DNA from: Burkholderia ambifaria
GTDB taxonomy: Bacteria > Pseudomonadota > Gammaproteobacteria > Burkholderiales > Burkholderiaceae
Direction: 5' to 3'
Assembly: GCF_001443045.1 (NCBI RefSeq)
Contig: NZ_LKPJ01000032.1
Coordinates: 24,365 to 88,364, forward strand
Length of the DNA: 64,000 nt
Numbering within the stretch: the stretch's first letter is position 1; every line of letters begins with the position of its first letter. The position numbers and the translations under genes are program-made. The notes under the pieces are model-generated. The model saw nothing but the letters and a program-made list of their open reading frames with translations. It ran no database searches and was not told the origin of the DNA. Shown one piece after another: positions 8,971 to 18,068 of this stretch.

Positions 8971-11118
8971 TTACTGCTGCGGCGGTGTATCCGACTGCGA
9001 CGCCGCCGCTGCTTCATTCAGCAACGCCTTCGCCGACAGACGCACGCGACCCTTTTCGTCCGTCTGGATGACCTTGACCTTCACTTGCTGGCCTTCCTTC
9101 AGGTAGTCGTTGATGTCCTTCACACGCTCGTTGACGATTTCCGAGATATGCAGCAGGCCGTCCTTGCCCGGCAGCAGGTTCACGATCGCGCCGAAATCGA
9201 GCAGCTTGAGCACCGTGCCTTCGTACACCTGGCCGACCTCGATCTCGGCCGTGATTTGCTCGATGCGCTTCTTCGCTTCGGCCATGCCTTCGCTGTTCGT
9301 GCTCGCGATCGTCACGACGCCGTCATCCGAGATGTCGATGGTCGTGCCGGTTTCTTCCGTCAGCCCGCGGATCACCGAACCGCCCTTGCCGATCACGTCG
9401 CGGATCTTTTCCGGGTTGATCTTGATCGTGATCATGCGCGGCGCGAATTCCGACAGTTGCGTGTTCGCACCCGAGACCGCCGACGTCATCTTGCCGAGGA
9501 TGTGCATGCGGCCTTCCTTCGCCTGCGCGAGCGCGACCTGCATGATTTCCTTCGTGATGCCCTGGATCTTGATGTCCATCTGCAGCGCCGTCACGCCTTG
9601 CTCGGTGCCGGCCACCTTGAAGTCCATATCGCCGAGGTGATCTTCGTCGCCGAGGATGTCCGTCAGCACCGCGAACTTGTTGCCTTCGAGGATCAGGCCC
9701 ATCGCGATACCCGCGACATGCGCCTTCATCGGCACGCCGGCGTCCATCAGCGCGAGGCAGCCGCCGCAGACCGATGCCATCGACGACGAACCGTTCGATT
9801 CGGTGATTTCCGACACGACGCGGATCGAGTAGCCGAATTCGTCGGCGCTCGGCAGGCACTTGACCAGCGCACGCTTCGCGAGACGGCCGTGGCCGATTTC
9901 GCGACGCTTCGGCGAGCCGACGCGGCCCGTTTCGCCGGTCGCGAACGGGGGCATGTTGTAGTGGAGCATGAAGCGCTCGCGATATTCGCCTTCGAGCGCG
10001 TCGATGATCTGCTCGTCGCCCTTCGTGCCGAGCGTCGCGACGACGAGCGCCTGCGTTTCGCCGCGCGTGAACAGCGCCGAACCGTGGGTGCGCGGCAGCA
10101 CGCCGGTGCGGATCTCGATCGGACGCACGGTGCGCGTGTCGCGACCGTCGATGCGCGGCTCGCCGTTCAGGATCTGCGAACGGACGATCTTCGCTTCGAT
10201 GTCGAACAGGACGTTGCCGACGGTAGCCTTGTCGGCCGCGACCGTGCCGGCCGCCAGCGCGTCTTCCTCAAGCTTCGCCGAGGTCGCCGCGTAGACTTCC
10301 TTCAGCTTCGTCGAACGCGCTTGCTTGTCGCGCAACTGGTAAGCGGCGAGCAGGTCGCCGTGCGCCAGTTCCGTCACGCGCGCGATCAGCGCCTCGTTCT
10401 TCGGTGCCGGCTGCCAGTCCCACTCGGGCTTGCCGCCTTCGCGCACGAGTTCGTGGATCGCGTCGATCGCCGTCTGCATCTGCTCGTGGCCGAACACGAC
10501 CGCGCCCAGCATCACGTCTTCCGGCAGTTGGTCGGCTTCCGATTCGACCATCAGCACCGCGCGTTCCGTACCGGCGACGACGAGGTCGAGGCTCGATGCC
10601 TTGATCTGGTCACGCGTCGGGTTCAGCACGTACGCGTTGTCGATGTATGCAACGCGCGCGGCACCGACCGGGCCGTTGAACGGCAGGCCCGACACGGCGA
10701 GCGCGGCCGACGCACCGATCAGCGCGGGGATGTCCGCCGGGATTTCCGGGTTCACGGACAGCACGTGGATCACGACCTGCACTTCGTTGTAGAAGCCTTC
10801 CGGGAACAGCGGACGCAGCGGACGGTCGATCAGGCGCGACGTCAGCGTCTCGTGTTCCGACGGACGGCCTTCGCGGCGGAAGAAGCCGCCCGGGATCTTG
10901 CCGGCCGAGTAAGTCTTCTCGAGGTAGTCGACGGTCAGCGGGAAGAAATCCTGGCCCGGCTTCGCCGACTTCGCGCCGACGACGGTTGCCAGCACGACGG
11001 TGTCTTCCACGTCGACGATCACGGCACCGCTCGCCTGGCGGGCGACTTCACCGGTTTCGAGGCGCACCTTGTGCTGGCCCCACTGGAATTCCTTCACGAC
11101 CTTGTTGAACATGGACAT
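8971..11118 (-). CDS. pnp: Polyribonucleotide nucleotidyltransferase (PNPase)
   Basis: 3'-to-5' phosphorolytic exoribonuclease of RNA decay. 715 aa from the ATG at 11118, preceded by AAAGGAG at good spacing; longer starts to 11163 lack support. Two RNase PH domains are visible (FFRREGRPSEHETLTSR in the first; the second around the middle), then a KH domain (INPEKIRDVIGKGGSVIR near residue 555) and a C-terminal S1 domain (EVGQVYEGTVLKLLDFGAIV). Follows rpsO, as in most proteobacteria. Confidence 0.97.
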   Translation of the reverse strand: MSMFNKVVKEFQWGQHKVRLETGEVARQASGAVIVDVEDTVVLATVVGAKSAKPGQDFFPLTVDYLEKTYSAGKIPGGFFRREGRPSEHETLTSRLIDRPLRPLFPEGFYNEVQVVIHVLSVNPEIPADIPALIGASAALAVSGLPFNGPVGAARVAYIDNAYVLNPTRDQIKASSLDLVVAGTERAVLMVESEADQLPEDVMLGAVVFGHEQMQTAIDAIHELVREGGKPEWDWQPAPKNEALIARVTELAHGDLLAAYQLRDKQARSTKLKEVYAATSAKLEEDALAAGTVAADKATVGNVLFDIEAKIVRSQILNGEPRIDGRDTRTVRPIEIRTGVLPRTHGSALFTRGETQALVVATLGTKGDEQIIDALEGEYRERFMLHYNMPPFATGETGRVGSPKRREIGHGRLAKRALVKCLPSADEFGYSIRVVSEITESNGSSSMASVCGGCLALMDAGVPMKAHVAGIAMGLILEGNKFAVLTDILGDEDHLGDMDFKVAGTEQGVTALQMDIKIQGITKEIMQVALAQAKEGRMHILGKMTSAVSGANTQLSEFAPRMITIKINPEKIRDVIGKGGSVIRGLTEETGTTIDISDDGVVTIASTNSEGMAEAKKRIEQITAEIEVGQVYEGTVLKLLDFGAIVNLLPGKDGLLHISEIVNERVKDINDYLKEGQQVKVKVIQTDEKGRVRLSAKALLNEAAAASQSDTPPQQ

Positions 11119-11217
11119 GGTTGCTCCTTTGAATTCATTCATTTCATTCGCCGTACGGGCCATCCCGCGCGGCGGCGTCCCGACCGAATCACCCGGAGCA
11201 AGGTGTGTTTTTTATGC

Positions 11218-11256
11218 CATTCCAGCGCGGCGCTCGTCGAGCGGCGCGCTGGAATG
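11218..11256 (-). other. Long hairpin in the rpsO-pnp intergenic leader (possible RNase III site)
   Basis: Two 19-nt arms (11218-11236 and 11238-11256) pair with a single mismatch and almost no loop, about 100 nt upstream of the pnp start. Neither strand has a T tract after it, so it is not an ordinary terminator. In E. coli the pnp leader has a long stem cut by RNase III, which lets PNPase repress itself; position and shape suggest an analogous element here. Confidence 0.55.
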
Positions 11257-11344
11257 ACACAAATCCCGACCCCGGCATCAGCCGTTCCGGCAGCCGGCAT
11301 CCACGTGCCGGACAACCTGCGGTGCGCGTGACGCTACGCACCGC

Positions 11345-11384
11345 GCAAAACAAAATGCCTGCATCAGCGGACTGACACAGGCAT
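11345..11384 (-). terminator. Terminator after rpsO
   Basis: The stem ATGCCTG/CAGGCAT (11378-11384 with 11355-11361) continues through an inner TCAG/CTGA pairing and is followed on the minus strand by TTTTGTTTTG. It lies 24 nt after the rpsO stop. Partial read-through would feed pnp. Confidence 0.75.
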
Positions 11385-11407
11385 CTTGCTGGCGGCAATC
11401 GCCTCGA

Positions 11408-11677
11408 TTACTTACGCAGACCCAGCTTCTCGATCAGCGCGCGGTAACGGTCGGCATCCTTGCCCTTGAGGTAGTCGAGCAGCTTGCGGCGGCGGCTCAC
11501 CATGCGCAGCAGGCCGCGGCGGCTGTGGTGATCCTTCGCGTGGGTCTTGAAGTGACCCGTCAGTTCGACGATACGTGCGGTCAGCAGTGCGACCTGAACT
11601 TCGGGCGAACCCGTGTCGTTGGTGCCGCGGGCGAACTGAGCAACGACTTCCGACTTCTTGATATCTGCAACAGACAT
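11408..11677 (-). CDS. rpsO: 30S ribosomal protein S15
   Basis: Primary 16S rRNA-binding protein of the small subunit. 89 aa, exact family length. The signature HFKTHAKDHHSRRGLLRMVSRRRKLLDYLK (two runs near residues 37-66) is intact. A TACAAT -10-like hexamer at 11761-11766 on the minus strand gives a leader of about 80 nt. Located upstream of pnp. Confidence 0.97.
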   Translation of the reverse strand: MSVADIKKSEVVAQFARGTNDTGSPEVQVALLTARIVELTGHFKTHAKDHHSRRGLLRMVSRRRKLLDYLKGKDADRYRALIEKLGLRK

Positions 11678-11798
11678 GTGATTTCCTTGGTTTCCTACTT
11701 GCTAACTGTACACAGGCGGACACGGAAGAAAGGCCGTGCCGTGACTTACAACCGGCGGGCATTGTAGCACAACTGCACGCCGTTCCTACCGCCTCCTG

Positions 11799-13058
11799 TC
11801 ACGGACGCGTCATCGAGCACGTCGACGGCATCTGCGTGCGCTGCGCGGGCACCGCGAGGACCGTCCGGAAGCCGTAGCCGGAGCCCTCGTTGTCGAAGCG
11901 CACGCCGGGCGTGCCGACCTTGTCCATTTCCATCACGTAAAGGGGCTGGATCAACTGGTGATCCTGCGCGCGCATGGTCGACGCGTGAAAGCCGTCGTCG
12001 AACGACAGCCCCTCCAGCGCGCGCGCCACCGCAACGGGGTCGGTCGAGCCGGCTCGGGTCATCGCCGCCGCGAGCATCTCGACCATCAAGCTCATGCGCC
12101 GCACCGGATAGTCGTCCTGGGCCGCGGGAAAACGGGTTCGGAACGCGCGGTAGAACGCGTCCGACTTCGCGCCGCCCGCGTTAGGATGCCAGTCCGCGAC
12201 GGCGATCACCCGCCCGACGCCCGCGTCGCCGAGCGCGGCCGGCGCGCCGAGGCTGTTGCCGTAGAACGTATAGAACTTCGCGTTCAGTCCCTGCTCGCGC
12301 GCCGCCTTCACGAGCAGCGTGAGATCGTTGCCCCAGTTGCCGGTCACGATAGCGTCCGCGCCGCTCGCCCGGATCTTCGCGACGTACGGCGAGAAATCCT
12401 TGATGCGACCGATCGGGTGGAATTCGTCGCCGGCGATCTTCACGTCGGGGCGCCGTTCGGCCAGCGCCTGCCGCGCGAGCGTGCTGACGTCGTGGCCGAA
12501 GCTGTAGTCCTGGTTCAGCAAGTAGACCTTGCGCAGCGCGCGATCGCGCGCCATCACGTCCGCCAGCGCCGCCATGCGCATCCCCGCGTGCGCGTCGAAG
12601 CGGAAATGCCAGAAGCTGCAGCGCGCGCCCGTCAGCGCCGGATCGTCGGCCGAATAGTTGAGGAACAGCATCCGGCCGTCCGGATTGCGCGCGTTCAGCT
12701 TGTCGAGCGCCGCGACGAGCGCGGCCGCGACGGCCGAGCTGTTGCCCTGCGTGACGAAGCCGATACGCCGGTCCGCCGCCGCGCGCAACTGCACGAGCGC
12801 CTCTTCCGGGCTACCCTTGCTGTCGAGCACGACGAGTTCGAGTGGATGTGCGCCGTCGCGCAGCTTCACGCCGCCCGCCGCATTGACCTGTTCGACGCCG
12901 AAGCGCAGGTTGCGCTCGACCGCCGCGCCCGCATTCGCGAACGGGCCCGACATTCCCTCGATCAGCGCGATCCGCACCGGCTCGCCTGCCGCGAACGCGG
13001 ACGACGCCAGCATCCACCCGGCGCTCAATGCGAGCGCGCACCGTTTCCACAGTTGCAT
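11799..13058 (-). CDS. Branched-chain amino acid ABC transporter substrate-binding protein (LivK-like)
   Basis: Periplasmic type I binding protein. 419 aa with a signal peptide of about 23 residues (MQLWKRCALALSAGWMLASSAFA) before EPVRIALIEGMSGPFANAG, which is the Leu/Ile/Val-binding protein opening. No permease or ATPase genes adjoin it, so the transporter partners must be elsewhere or it serves as an orphan sensor. Ligand not predictable. Divergent from the next lipoprotein gene. Confidence 0.85.
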   Translation of the reverse strand: MQLWKRCALALSAGWMLASSAFAAGEPVRIALIEGMSGPFANAGAAVERNLRFGVEQVNAAGGVKLRDGAHPLELVVLDSKGSPEEALVQLRAAADRRIGFVTQGNSSAVAAALVAALDKLNARNPDGRMLFLNYSADDPALTGARCSFWHFRFDAHAGMRMAALADVMARDRALRKVYLLNQDYSFGHDVSTLARQALAERRPDVKIAGDEFHPIGRIKDFSPYVAKIRASGADAIVTGNWGNDLTLLVKAAREQGLNAKFYTFYGNSLGAPAALGDAGVGRVIAVADWHPNAGGAKSDAFYRAFRTRFPAAQDDYPVRRMSLMVEMLAAAMTRAGSTDPVAVARALEGLSFDDGFHASTMRAQDHQLIQPLYVMEMDKVGTPGVRFDNEGSGYGFRTVLAVPAQRTQMPSTCSMTRP

Positions 13059-13248
13059 CGGCTACCTGCCCTTCAATCTGCCCGAGAAGCGCGGATCATA
13101 GGCCGCGCTTGCGGCCGGCCGCAAGCGCGGCGCGACACCGCGCCCCGACGGCGCACTGCCGGCGATCCGTACCGATTTTTTCGGCACGATGCGCCGGCGC
13201 ACGCCGTCCGTGATACAACTGAACGGTTAGAGAGTTCTGGAGAATCCC

Positions 13249-13761
13249 ATGCGCATTTGCATTCCCGTGCGCCTGCCGGTGCTGGCCGCCTGTGCGGCAG
13301 CGCTGCTCGCCGGCTGCGCGCAACCGTGGCAGCAATACCAGGCCGGCCAGGATGAGTCGGCGATCGTCGCGCGCATGGGCCCGCCGCGCGAGATCTACGA
13401 CCTGCCCGGCGGCGGCAAGCGCCTGATGTGGCCGACCCAGCCGATGGGTGAGATCACCGTCGCGGCCGACGTCGACGCGGCCCACCGGATCGTCAACGTG
13501 CGCCAGGTGCTGCAGCCGAGCGAGTTCTATCGCGCGGAAATCGGCAAGTGGACCAAGACCGACGTACTCGTCAATTTCGGCCGCCCGGTCGAGACGTCCT
13601 ACTTCCCGCTGATGAAGCGCGAGGTGTGGACCTACCGCTACCTCGAGGACAACGTCTGGTACATGATGTACAGCTTCTACTTCGACCCGCAGGGCATCCT
13701 GCGCACCACGCAGAAAACGCCCGATCCGCTGCACGATCCCGACCGCCGCAACCTGTTCTGA
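13249..13761 (+). CDS. Putative lipoprotein, unknown function
   Basis: 170 aa. The N-terminal signal ends in the lipobox LLAGC (cysteine near residue 23), so it is probably lipidated and membrane-anchored. The mature part starts QPWQQYQAGQDESAIVARMGPP, resembling SmpA/OmlA-type small lipoproteins in which the phrase ...G.P is followed by beta strands. GGAGAATCCC precedes the ATG. A strong terminator follows. Exact role unknown. Confidence 0.8.
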   Translation: MRICIPVRLPVLAACAAALLAGCAQPWQQYQAGQDESAIVARMGPPREIYDLPGGGKRLMWPTQPMGEITVAADVDAAHRIVNVRQVLQPSEFYRAEIGKWTKTDVLVNFGRPVETSYFPLMKREVWTYRYLEDNVWYMMYSFYFDPQGILRTTQKTPDPLHDPDRRNLF

Positions 13762-13790
13762 CCGATTACGCATTTACGCGCAATTTCCAC

Positions 13791-13835
13791 AATGGCCATT
13801 CACGAATTATTGCGTGAATGGCCATTTCATTTTTC
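13791..13835 (+). terminator. Strong rho-independent terminator
   Basis: A perfect 14-bp stem (13791-13804 with 13813-13826), an 8-nt loop, then TCATTTTT. It ends the lipoprotein gene's transcript. Confidence 0.92.
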
Positions 13836-14117
13836 TGCTATCGAATTAATTCTAAAAATCAGCGGAAATCTTTTCCGAGAGACGATACTTCGGACCAGTA
13901 CAACGACCCGAAACCCCGTACGTGTAGTACATGTCATGCCTTGCATTGGTGCAGTCGATGCACCGCCCCGGTTTAATTTGAAACAATTTGTTTCGGCACA
14001 TCCAAAGCGCTAGGGCATACCCCTAATATCGGTCGAAATCGAACCTTTCAATCTAGAAAGCATGTAATTGCGCTATTCCGTTTGATATTCGTTTGACCTG
14101 ATCAGAAAGGAGTCCTT
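13836..14117 (+). promoter_or_regulatory. AT-rich leader of carbonic anhydrase with two palindromes
   Basis: This gap is clearly more AT-rich than its surroundings and holds no convincing gene. It contains the 15-nt palindrome GAAACAATTTGTTTC (13980-13994) and TAGGG-CATAC-CCCTA (14011-14025), both possible regulator sites for the downstream gene. An AGAAAGGAGTCC ribosome site precedes the ATG at 14118. No clean -35/-10 pair was chosen. Confidence 0.45.
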
Positions 14118-14759
14118 ATGAACCGCCCCAAGAGCATGCTGGTTGCCAACATTGCCTGGGCCCGCGAGACGCACGAACACACGCCCGGCTTCTTCGACGC
14201 GCTTGCGCGCGGTCAGAATCCTCGCGTGCTGTGGATCGGCTGCGCCGACAGCCGGGTGCCGGCCGAAACCATCACGCACTGCGCGCCCGGCGAGCTGTTC
14301 GTCCATCGCAACATCGCGAACCTGTTCCATCCCGACGACGACAATTCCGCCAGCGTGCTCGAGTACGCCGTGCGCGTGCTCGAAGTCGACCACGTGATCG
14401 TGTGCGGCCACTACGGGTGCGGCGGCGTGCGCGCGTCGCTGCTGCCGCCGCCCGCCGACCTGCCGCACGTCGCACGCCGGATCTCACCGCTCTGCGCGCT
14501 CGCGCGGCGCCATCGCGACACGCTCGACGGGCTCGGCGAGACGGCCGCCGCCGACCGTCTCGCCGAGCTGAACGTGCTCGAGCAAGTGCGGCTGCTACGC
14601 GCTTCTCCAATCGTGCGCAATCGTGAGCGGCCGCCGCTCGTGCACGGCTGGATCTTTTCCCTTGCCGACGGTCGCCTGCAGGAACTCGACTCCGGCTACA
14701 CGGCACCGCGGGCCGAAGCCGAACCGGAGCATGCCGCCACGGCCGCTGCACTCGGCTAA
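14118..14759 (+). CDS. Beta-class carbonic anhydrase
   Basis: Interconverts CO2 and bicarbonate in the cytoplasm. 213 aa. Zinc ligands Cys42, His98 and Cys101 (motifs CADSR and HYGCGG), with the Asp44-Arg46 dyad. Strong AGAAAGGAG site. 40 nt downstream is a SulP transporter in the same direction, so the pair may supply and hydrate inorganic carbon together (inference). Confidence 0.95.
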   Translation: MNRPKSMLVANIAWARETHEHTPGFFDALARGQNPRVLWIGCADSRVPAETITHCAPGELFVHRNIANLFHPDDDNSASVLEYAVRVLEVDHVIVCGHYGCGGVRASLLPPPADLPHVARRISPLCALARRHRDTLDGLGETAAADRLAELNVLEQVRLLRASPIVRNRERPPLVHGWIFSLADGRLQELDSGYTAPRAEAEPEHAATAAALG

Positions 14760-14799
14760 CCCGCGCCCTACCCCAACGCCCACGAAATCACCCCAAAAC

Positions 14800-16350
14800 A
14801 TGAAACTGAACGAGCGCCTGTCCACCCTGCCGCGCGACATCGTCGCCGGCATCGTCGTTTTCCTCGTCGCGCTACCGCTATGTCTCGGCATCGCCAACGC
14901 ATCCGGCGTCGAGCCGTTTGCCGGGCTCGTATCCGGCATCATCGGCGGCCTCGTCGTCGCGCTACTGAGCGGCTCGTCGCTGTCGGTCAGCGGGCCGGCC
15001 GCCGGCCTCGTCGTGATCGTCGTCGAAGGAATCGCGCAACTCGGCAGCTTCTCCGCGTTCCTGCTCGCGGTGCTGCTGTCCGGCGTGCTGCAGTTCGGCT
15101 TCGGCATGCTGCGCGCCGGCCGCTTCGCCGCCTACGTACCGTCGCCCGTCATCAAGGGCATGCTCGCCGCGATCGGCCTGCTGCTGATCGTGAAGCAGAT
15201 TCCGTTCGCATTCGGCATCGGCGGCACGGCGGCGCAATCGTTTGCATCATGGCCTGGCCTGCCGACCGCCTGGGCAGCCACGGCCATCGCGCTCGTCTCG
15301 CTCGCGCTGCTGATCGCCTGGGACACGCCGGCCCTCAAGCGCTTTACCTGGGTGCGCTCGGTGCCCGCGCCGCTCGCGGTCGTCGTGTTCGGCATCGGCG
15401 CTACGCTGGTGCTCGGCGTCGTCATGCCGTCGGTCGCGCCCGGCGCCGCGCATCGCGTCACGTTGCCCGAGCTCGAATCGTTCGCGGCGCTCGCGGCATC
15501 GCTGAAGCACGCCGAGCTCGGCCCGAACTTCGCGCAGCTCGTCAACCCGGACGTGTGGCGTGTCGCGATCACGCTCGCGGTCGTCGCGAGCCTCGAGACG
15601 CTGCTGAGCCTGGAGGCGGTCGAACAGATCGATCCGAAGCGCCGGCCGACCCAGCCGGACCGCGAGCTGAAGGCACAGGGCGTCGGCAATCTCGTCGCGG
15701 GCGCGTTCGGTGGGCTGCCGATCACGTCGGTGATCGTGCGCAGTTCGGTCAACGTGAACGCAGGGGCGCAAAGCCGGATGTCGGCGATCGTGCACGGGAT
15801 CCTGCTGCTCGCCAGCGTGTTCGCACTCACCGGGCTGATCAACCTGATCCCGCTCGCGAGCCTCGCGGCGATCCTGATCCACACCGGCTTCAAGCTCGCG
15901 AAACCGGCCCTGTTCCGCTCGGTGCTGAAGCAGGGCCCGGCCGCGTTCGTGCCGTTCGCCGCGACGATCGCGGGCGTGCTGGCGGTCGACCTGCTGTTCG
16001 GCATCGCGCTCGGCCTCGCATGCAGCGTGCTGGCGGTCGCGGTGGCGAACCTGAAGAGCCCCGTCACGCTCGCGCAGCACGACGATCACTTCCTGCTGTC
16101 GTTCCGCAAGGATGTGTCGTTCCTCGGCAAGGTGCAGGTCAAGCATCACCTGCGGCACATTCCGGACCGTGCGGCCGTGATCATCGACGCGACGCGCGCC
16201 GACTACATCGACCACGACGTGCTCGAACTGCTCGATGCATTCGTCGCTGATGCGCCGCGGCGCGGGATCGCGGTCGAATTCCGCCGCCGCAGCCCGGCGT
16301 CCCGCCCGGCCGCGCGACGCTGGCTGTTCCGCGCGCCGGCCGCCGAATGA
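14800..16350 (+). CDS. SulP family anion transporter (possible bicarbonate/sulfate carrier)
   Basis: Inner-membrane secondary transporter. 516 aa from the ATG at 14800 (MKLNERLSTLPRDIVAGIVV). About 10-12 hydrophobic segments precede a short C-terminal cytoplasmic STAS-like domain (FLGKVQVKHHLRHIPDRAAV onward). A longer frame upstream would overlap carbonic anhydrase and is not used. The pairing with carbonic anhydrase favours bicarbonate, but sulfate or other anions are possible. Confidence 0.88.
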   Translation: MKLNERLSTLPRDIVAGIVVFLVALPLCLGIANASGVEPFAGLVSGIIGGLVVALLSGSSLSVSGPAAGLVVIVVEGIAQLGSFSAFLLAVLLSGVLQFGFGMLRAGRFAAYVPSPVIKGMLAAIGLLLIVKQIPFAFGIGGTAAQSFASWPGLPTAWAATAIALVSLALLIAWDTPALKRFTWVRSVPAPLAVVVFGIGATLVLGVVMPSVAPGAAHRVTLPELESFAALAASLKHAELGPNFAQLVNPDVWRVAITLAVVASLETLLSLEAVEQIDPKRRPTQPDRELKAQGVGNLVAGAFGGLPITSVIVRSSVNVNAGAQSRMSAIVHGILLLASVFALTGLINLIPLASLAAILIHTGFKLAKPALFRSVLKQGPAAFVPFAATIAGVLAVDLLFGIALGLACSVLAVAVANLKSPVTLAQHDDHFLLSFRKDVSFLGKVQVKHHLRHIPDRAAVIIDATRADYIDHDVLELLDAFVADAPRRGIAVEFRRRSPASRPAARRWLFRAPAAE

Positions 16351-16360
16351 GCGGCGCATG

Positions 16361-16399
16361 AAAAAACGCCCCGTGCGGCACGCGGCCGCGCGGGGCGTT
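16361..16399 (-). terminator. Terminator between convergent leuA and SulP genes
   Basis: AACGCCCCG (16365-16373) pairs with CGGGGCGTT (16391-16399); six A/T follow for the minus strand. It serves leuA and probably stops the plus-strand transcript as well. Confidence 0.85.
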
Positions 16400-16421
16400 T
16401 CGGGCGCTCGACGCGCAGCGC

Positions 16422-17966
16422 TTACGAGCGCTGCGGGTTGAGCTTGTCGTCCTTCGAGTGCAGCTTGTTCAGCGCGGCGATATACGCCTTGGCCGACGCC
16501 GCGACGATGTCCGGATCGGTGCCGACGCCGTTCACGATCCGCCCGCTCTTCGACAGTCGCACCGTCACTTCGCCCTGTGCCTGCGTGCCGGTCGTGATCG
16601 CGTTCACCGAGTACAGCAGCAGCTCGGAACCGCTGCCGACTTCGCTCTCGATCGCATTGAACGTCGCATCGACCGGACCGTTGCCGCGCGCCTCGCCGGT
16701 CACTTCCTTGCCTTCGACCCCGAACACGACCTTCGCCTGCGGCTGCTCGCCGGTTTCCGAGTGCTGCGACAGCGACACGAACTTGAAGTGTTCCTGCTCC
16801 TGCGCGAATGCCGACTCTTCGGAGACGATCGCGATGATGTCTTCGTCGAAGATCTCGGCCTTGCGGTCGGCAAGGTCCTTGAAGCGCATGAACGCGGCGT
16901 TCAGTTCGGCTTCGCTGTCGAGCGACACGCCGAGCTCCTGCAGGCGCTGCTTGAACGCATTGCGGCCCGACAGCTTGCCGAGCACGATCTTGTTCGCGGT
17001 CCAGCCCACATCTTCCGCGCGCATGATTTCGTACGTGTCGCGCGCCTTCAGCACGCCGTCCTGGTGGATGCCCGACGCGTGCGCGAATGCGTTCGCGCCG
17101 ACCACGGCCTTGTTCGGCTGCACGACGAAACCGGTGATCTGCGACACGAGCTTCGACGTCGGCACGATCTGCGTCGTGTCGATGCCGACGTCGAGGCCGA
17201 AGTAGTCCTTGCGGGTCTTCACGGCCATCACGATTTCCTCGAGCGACGTGTTGCCCGCGCGCTCGCCGAGACCGTTGATCGTGCATTCGACCTGCCGCGC
17301 ACCGCCGATCTTCACGCCGGCAAGCGAGTTCGCCACCGCCATCCCGAGGTCGTTGTGGCAATGCACGGAGAAGATCGCCTTGTCCGAGTTCGGGATACGC
17401 TCGCGCAGCGTCTTCACGAGGTGGCCGTAGAGTTCCGGCACGCCGTAGCCGACCGTATCGGCGATGTTGATCGTCGTCGCGCCTTCCGCGATCACGGCTT
17501 CCAGCACGCGGCACAGGAAGTCGAGATCCGAACGGCTGCCGTCTTCCGGCGAGAATTCGACGTTGTCGGTGAACTTGCGCGCGAAGCGCACCGCGAGGCG
17601 CGCCTGCTCGAACACCTGGTCCGGCGTCATCCGCAGCTTCTTCTCCATGTGCAGCGGCGACGTCGCGATGAACGTGTGGATCCGCGAGCTGTTGGCCGGC
17701 TTCAGCGCGTCGGCCGCGCGCTGGATGTCCTTGTCGTTGGCGCGCGCCAGCGAACAGATCGTGCTGTCCTTCACGAGACCTGCGATCGTGTGGATCGCAT
17801 CGAAGTCGCCGTTCGAACTGGCCGCGAAGCCGGCCTCGATCACGTCGACCTTCATCCGCTCGAGATGTTTCGCGATGCGGATTTTCTCTTCCTTCGTCAT
17901 CGACGCGCCGGGCGATTGTTCACCGTCACGCAACGTCGTATCGAAAATGATCAGCTTGTCTGTCAT
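16422..17966 (-). CDS. leuA: 2-isopropylmalate synthase
   Basis: Condenses acetyl-CoA with 2-oxoisovalerate, the first committed step of leucine synthesis. 514 aa, usual length. The HMGL-like TIM barrel opens with IFDTTLRDGEQSPGASMT; the metal-binding HCHNDLGMA is near residue 203. The C-terminal LeuA regulatory (leucine-binding) domain follows. GGAG lies upstream of the ATG. A promoter and leucine-rich leader ORF upstream (18069-18185) suggest leucine-responsive control. Confidence 0.96.
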   Translation of the reverse strand: MTDKLIIFDTTLRDGEQSPGASMTKEEKIRIAKHLERMKVDVIEAGFAASSNGDFDAIHTIAGLVKDSTICSLARANDKDIQRAADALKPANSSRIHTFIATSPLHMEKKLRMTPDQVFEQARLAVRFARKFTDNVEFSPEDGSRSDLDFLCRVLEAVIAEGATTINIADTVGYGVPELYGHLVKTLRERIPNSDKAIFSVHCHNDLGMAVANSLAGVKIGGARQVECTINGLGERAGNTSLEEIVMAVKTRKDYFGLDVGIDTTQIVPTSKLVSQITGFVVQPNKAVVGANAFAHASGIHQDGVLKARDTYEIMRAEDVGWTANKIVLGKLSGRNAFKQRLQELGVSLDSEAELNAAFMRFKDLADRKAEIFDEDIIAIVSEESAFAQEQEHFKFVSLSQHSETGEQPQAKVVFGVEGKEVTGEARGNGPVDATFNAIESEVGSGSELLLYSVNAITTGTQAQGEVTVRLSKSGRIVNGVGTDPDIVAASAKAYIAALNKLHSKDDKLNPQRS

Positions 17967-18004
17967 GGGGGGCTCCAGGGCTCTTTATACGGAAATCAAA
18001 TGCA

Positions 18005-18035
18005 TTGAGATCGCGCCACCGCTGGCGACGCTCAA
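18005..18035 (-). promoter_or_regulatory. Hairpin between leader ORF and leuA (possible attenuator)
   Basis: TTGAG/CTCAA outer and CGCCA/TGGCG inner pairs form a two-part stem with a GCGG-type loop, 39 nt before leuA. Its 3' GGCGCG can instead pair with CGCGCC at the end of the leader ORF. It lacks a T tract, so termination would have to be weak or rho-assisted. Confidence 0.4.
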
Positions 18036-18068
18036 CAACAGACGAGGCTTGACGGAGGGCGAGAACGG

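Noticed and set aside
11218..11256. Intrinsic terminator in the rpsO-pnp gap
   Set aside because: No T tract follows the stem on either strand; the real rpsO terminator is at 11345-11384.
13792..14013. Possible 73-aa gene after the lipoprotein
   Set aside because: It begins inside the terminator stem and has no ribosome site or homology-like features.
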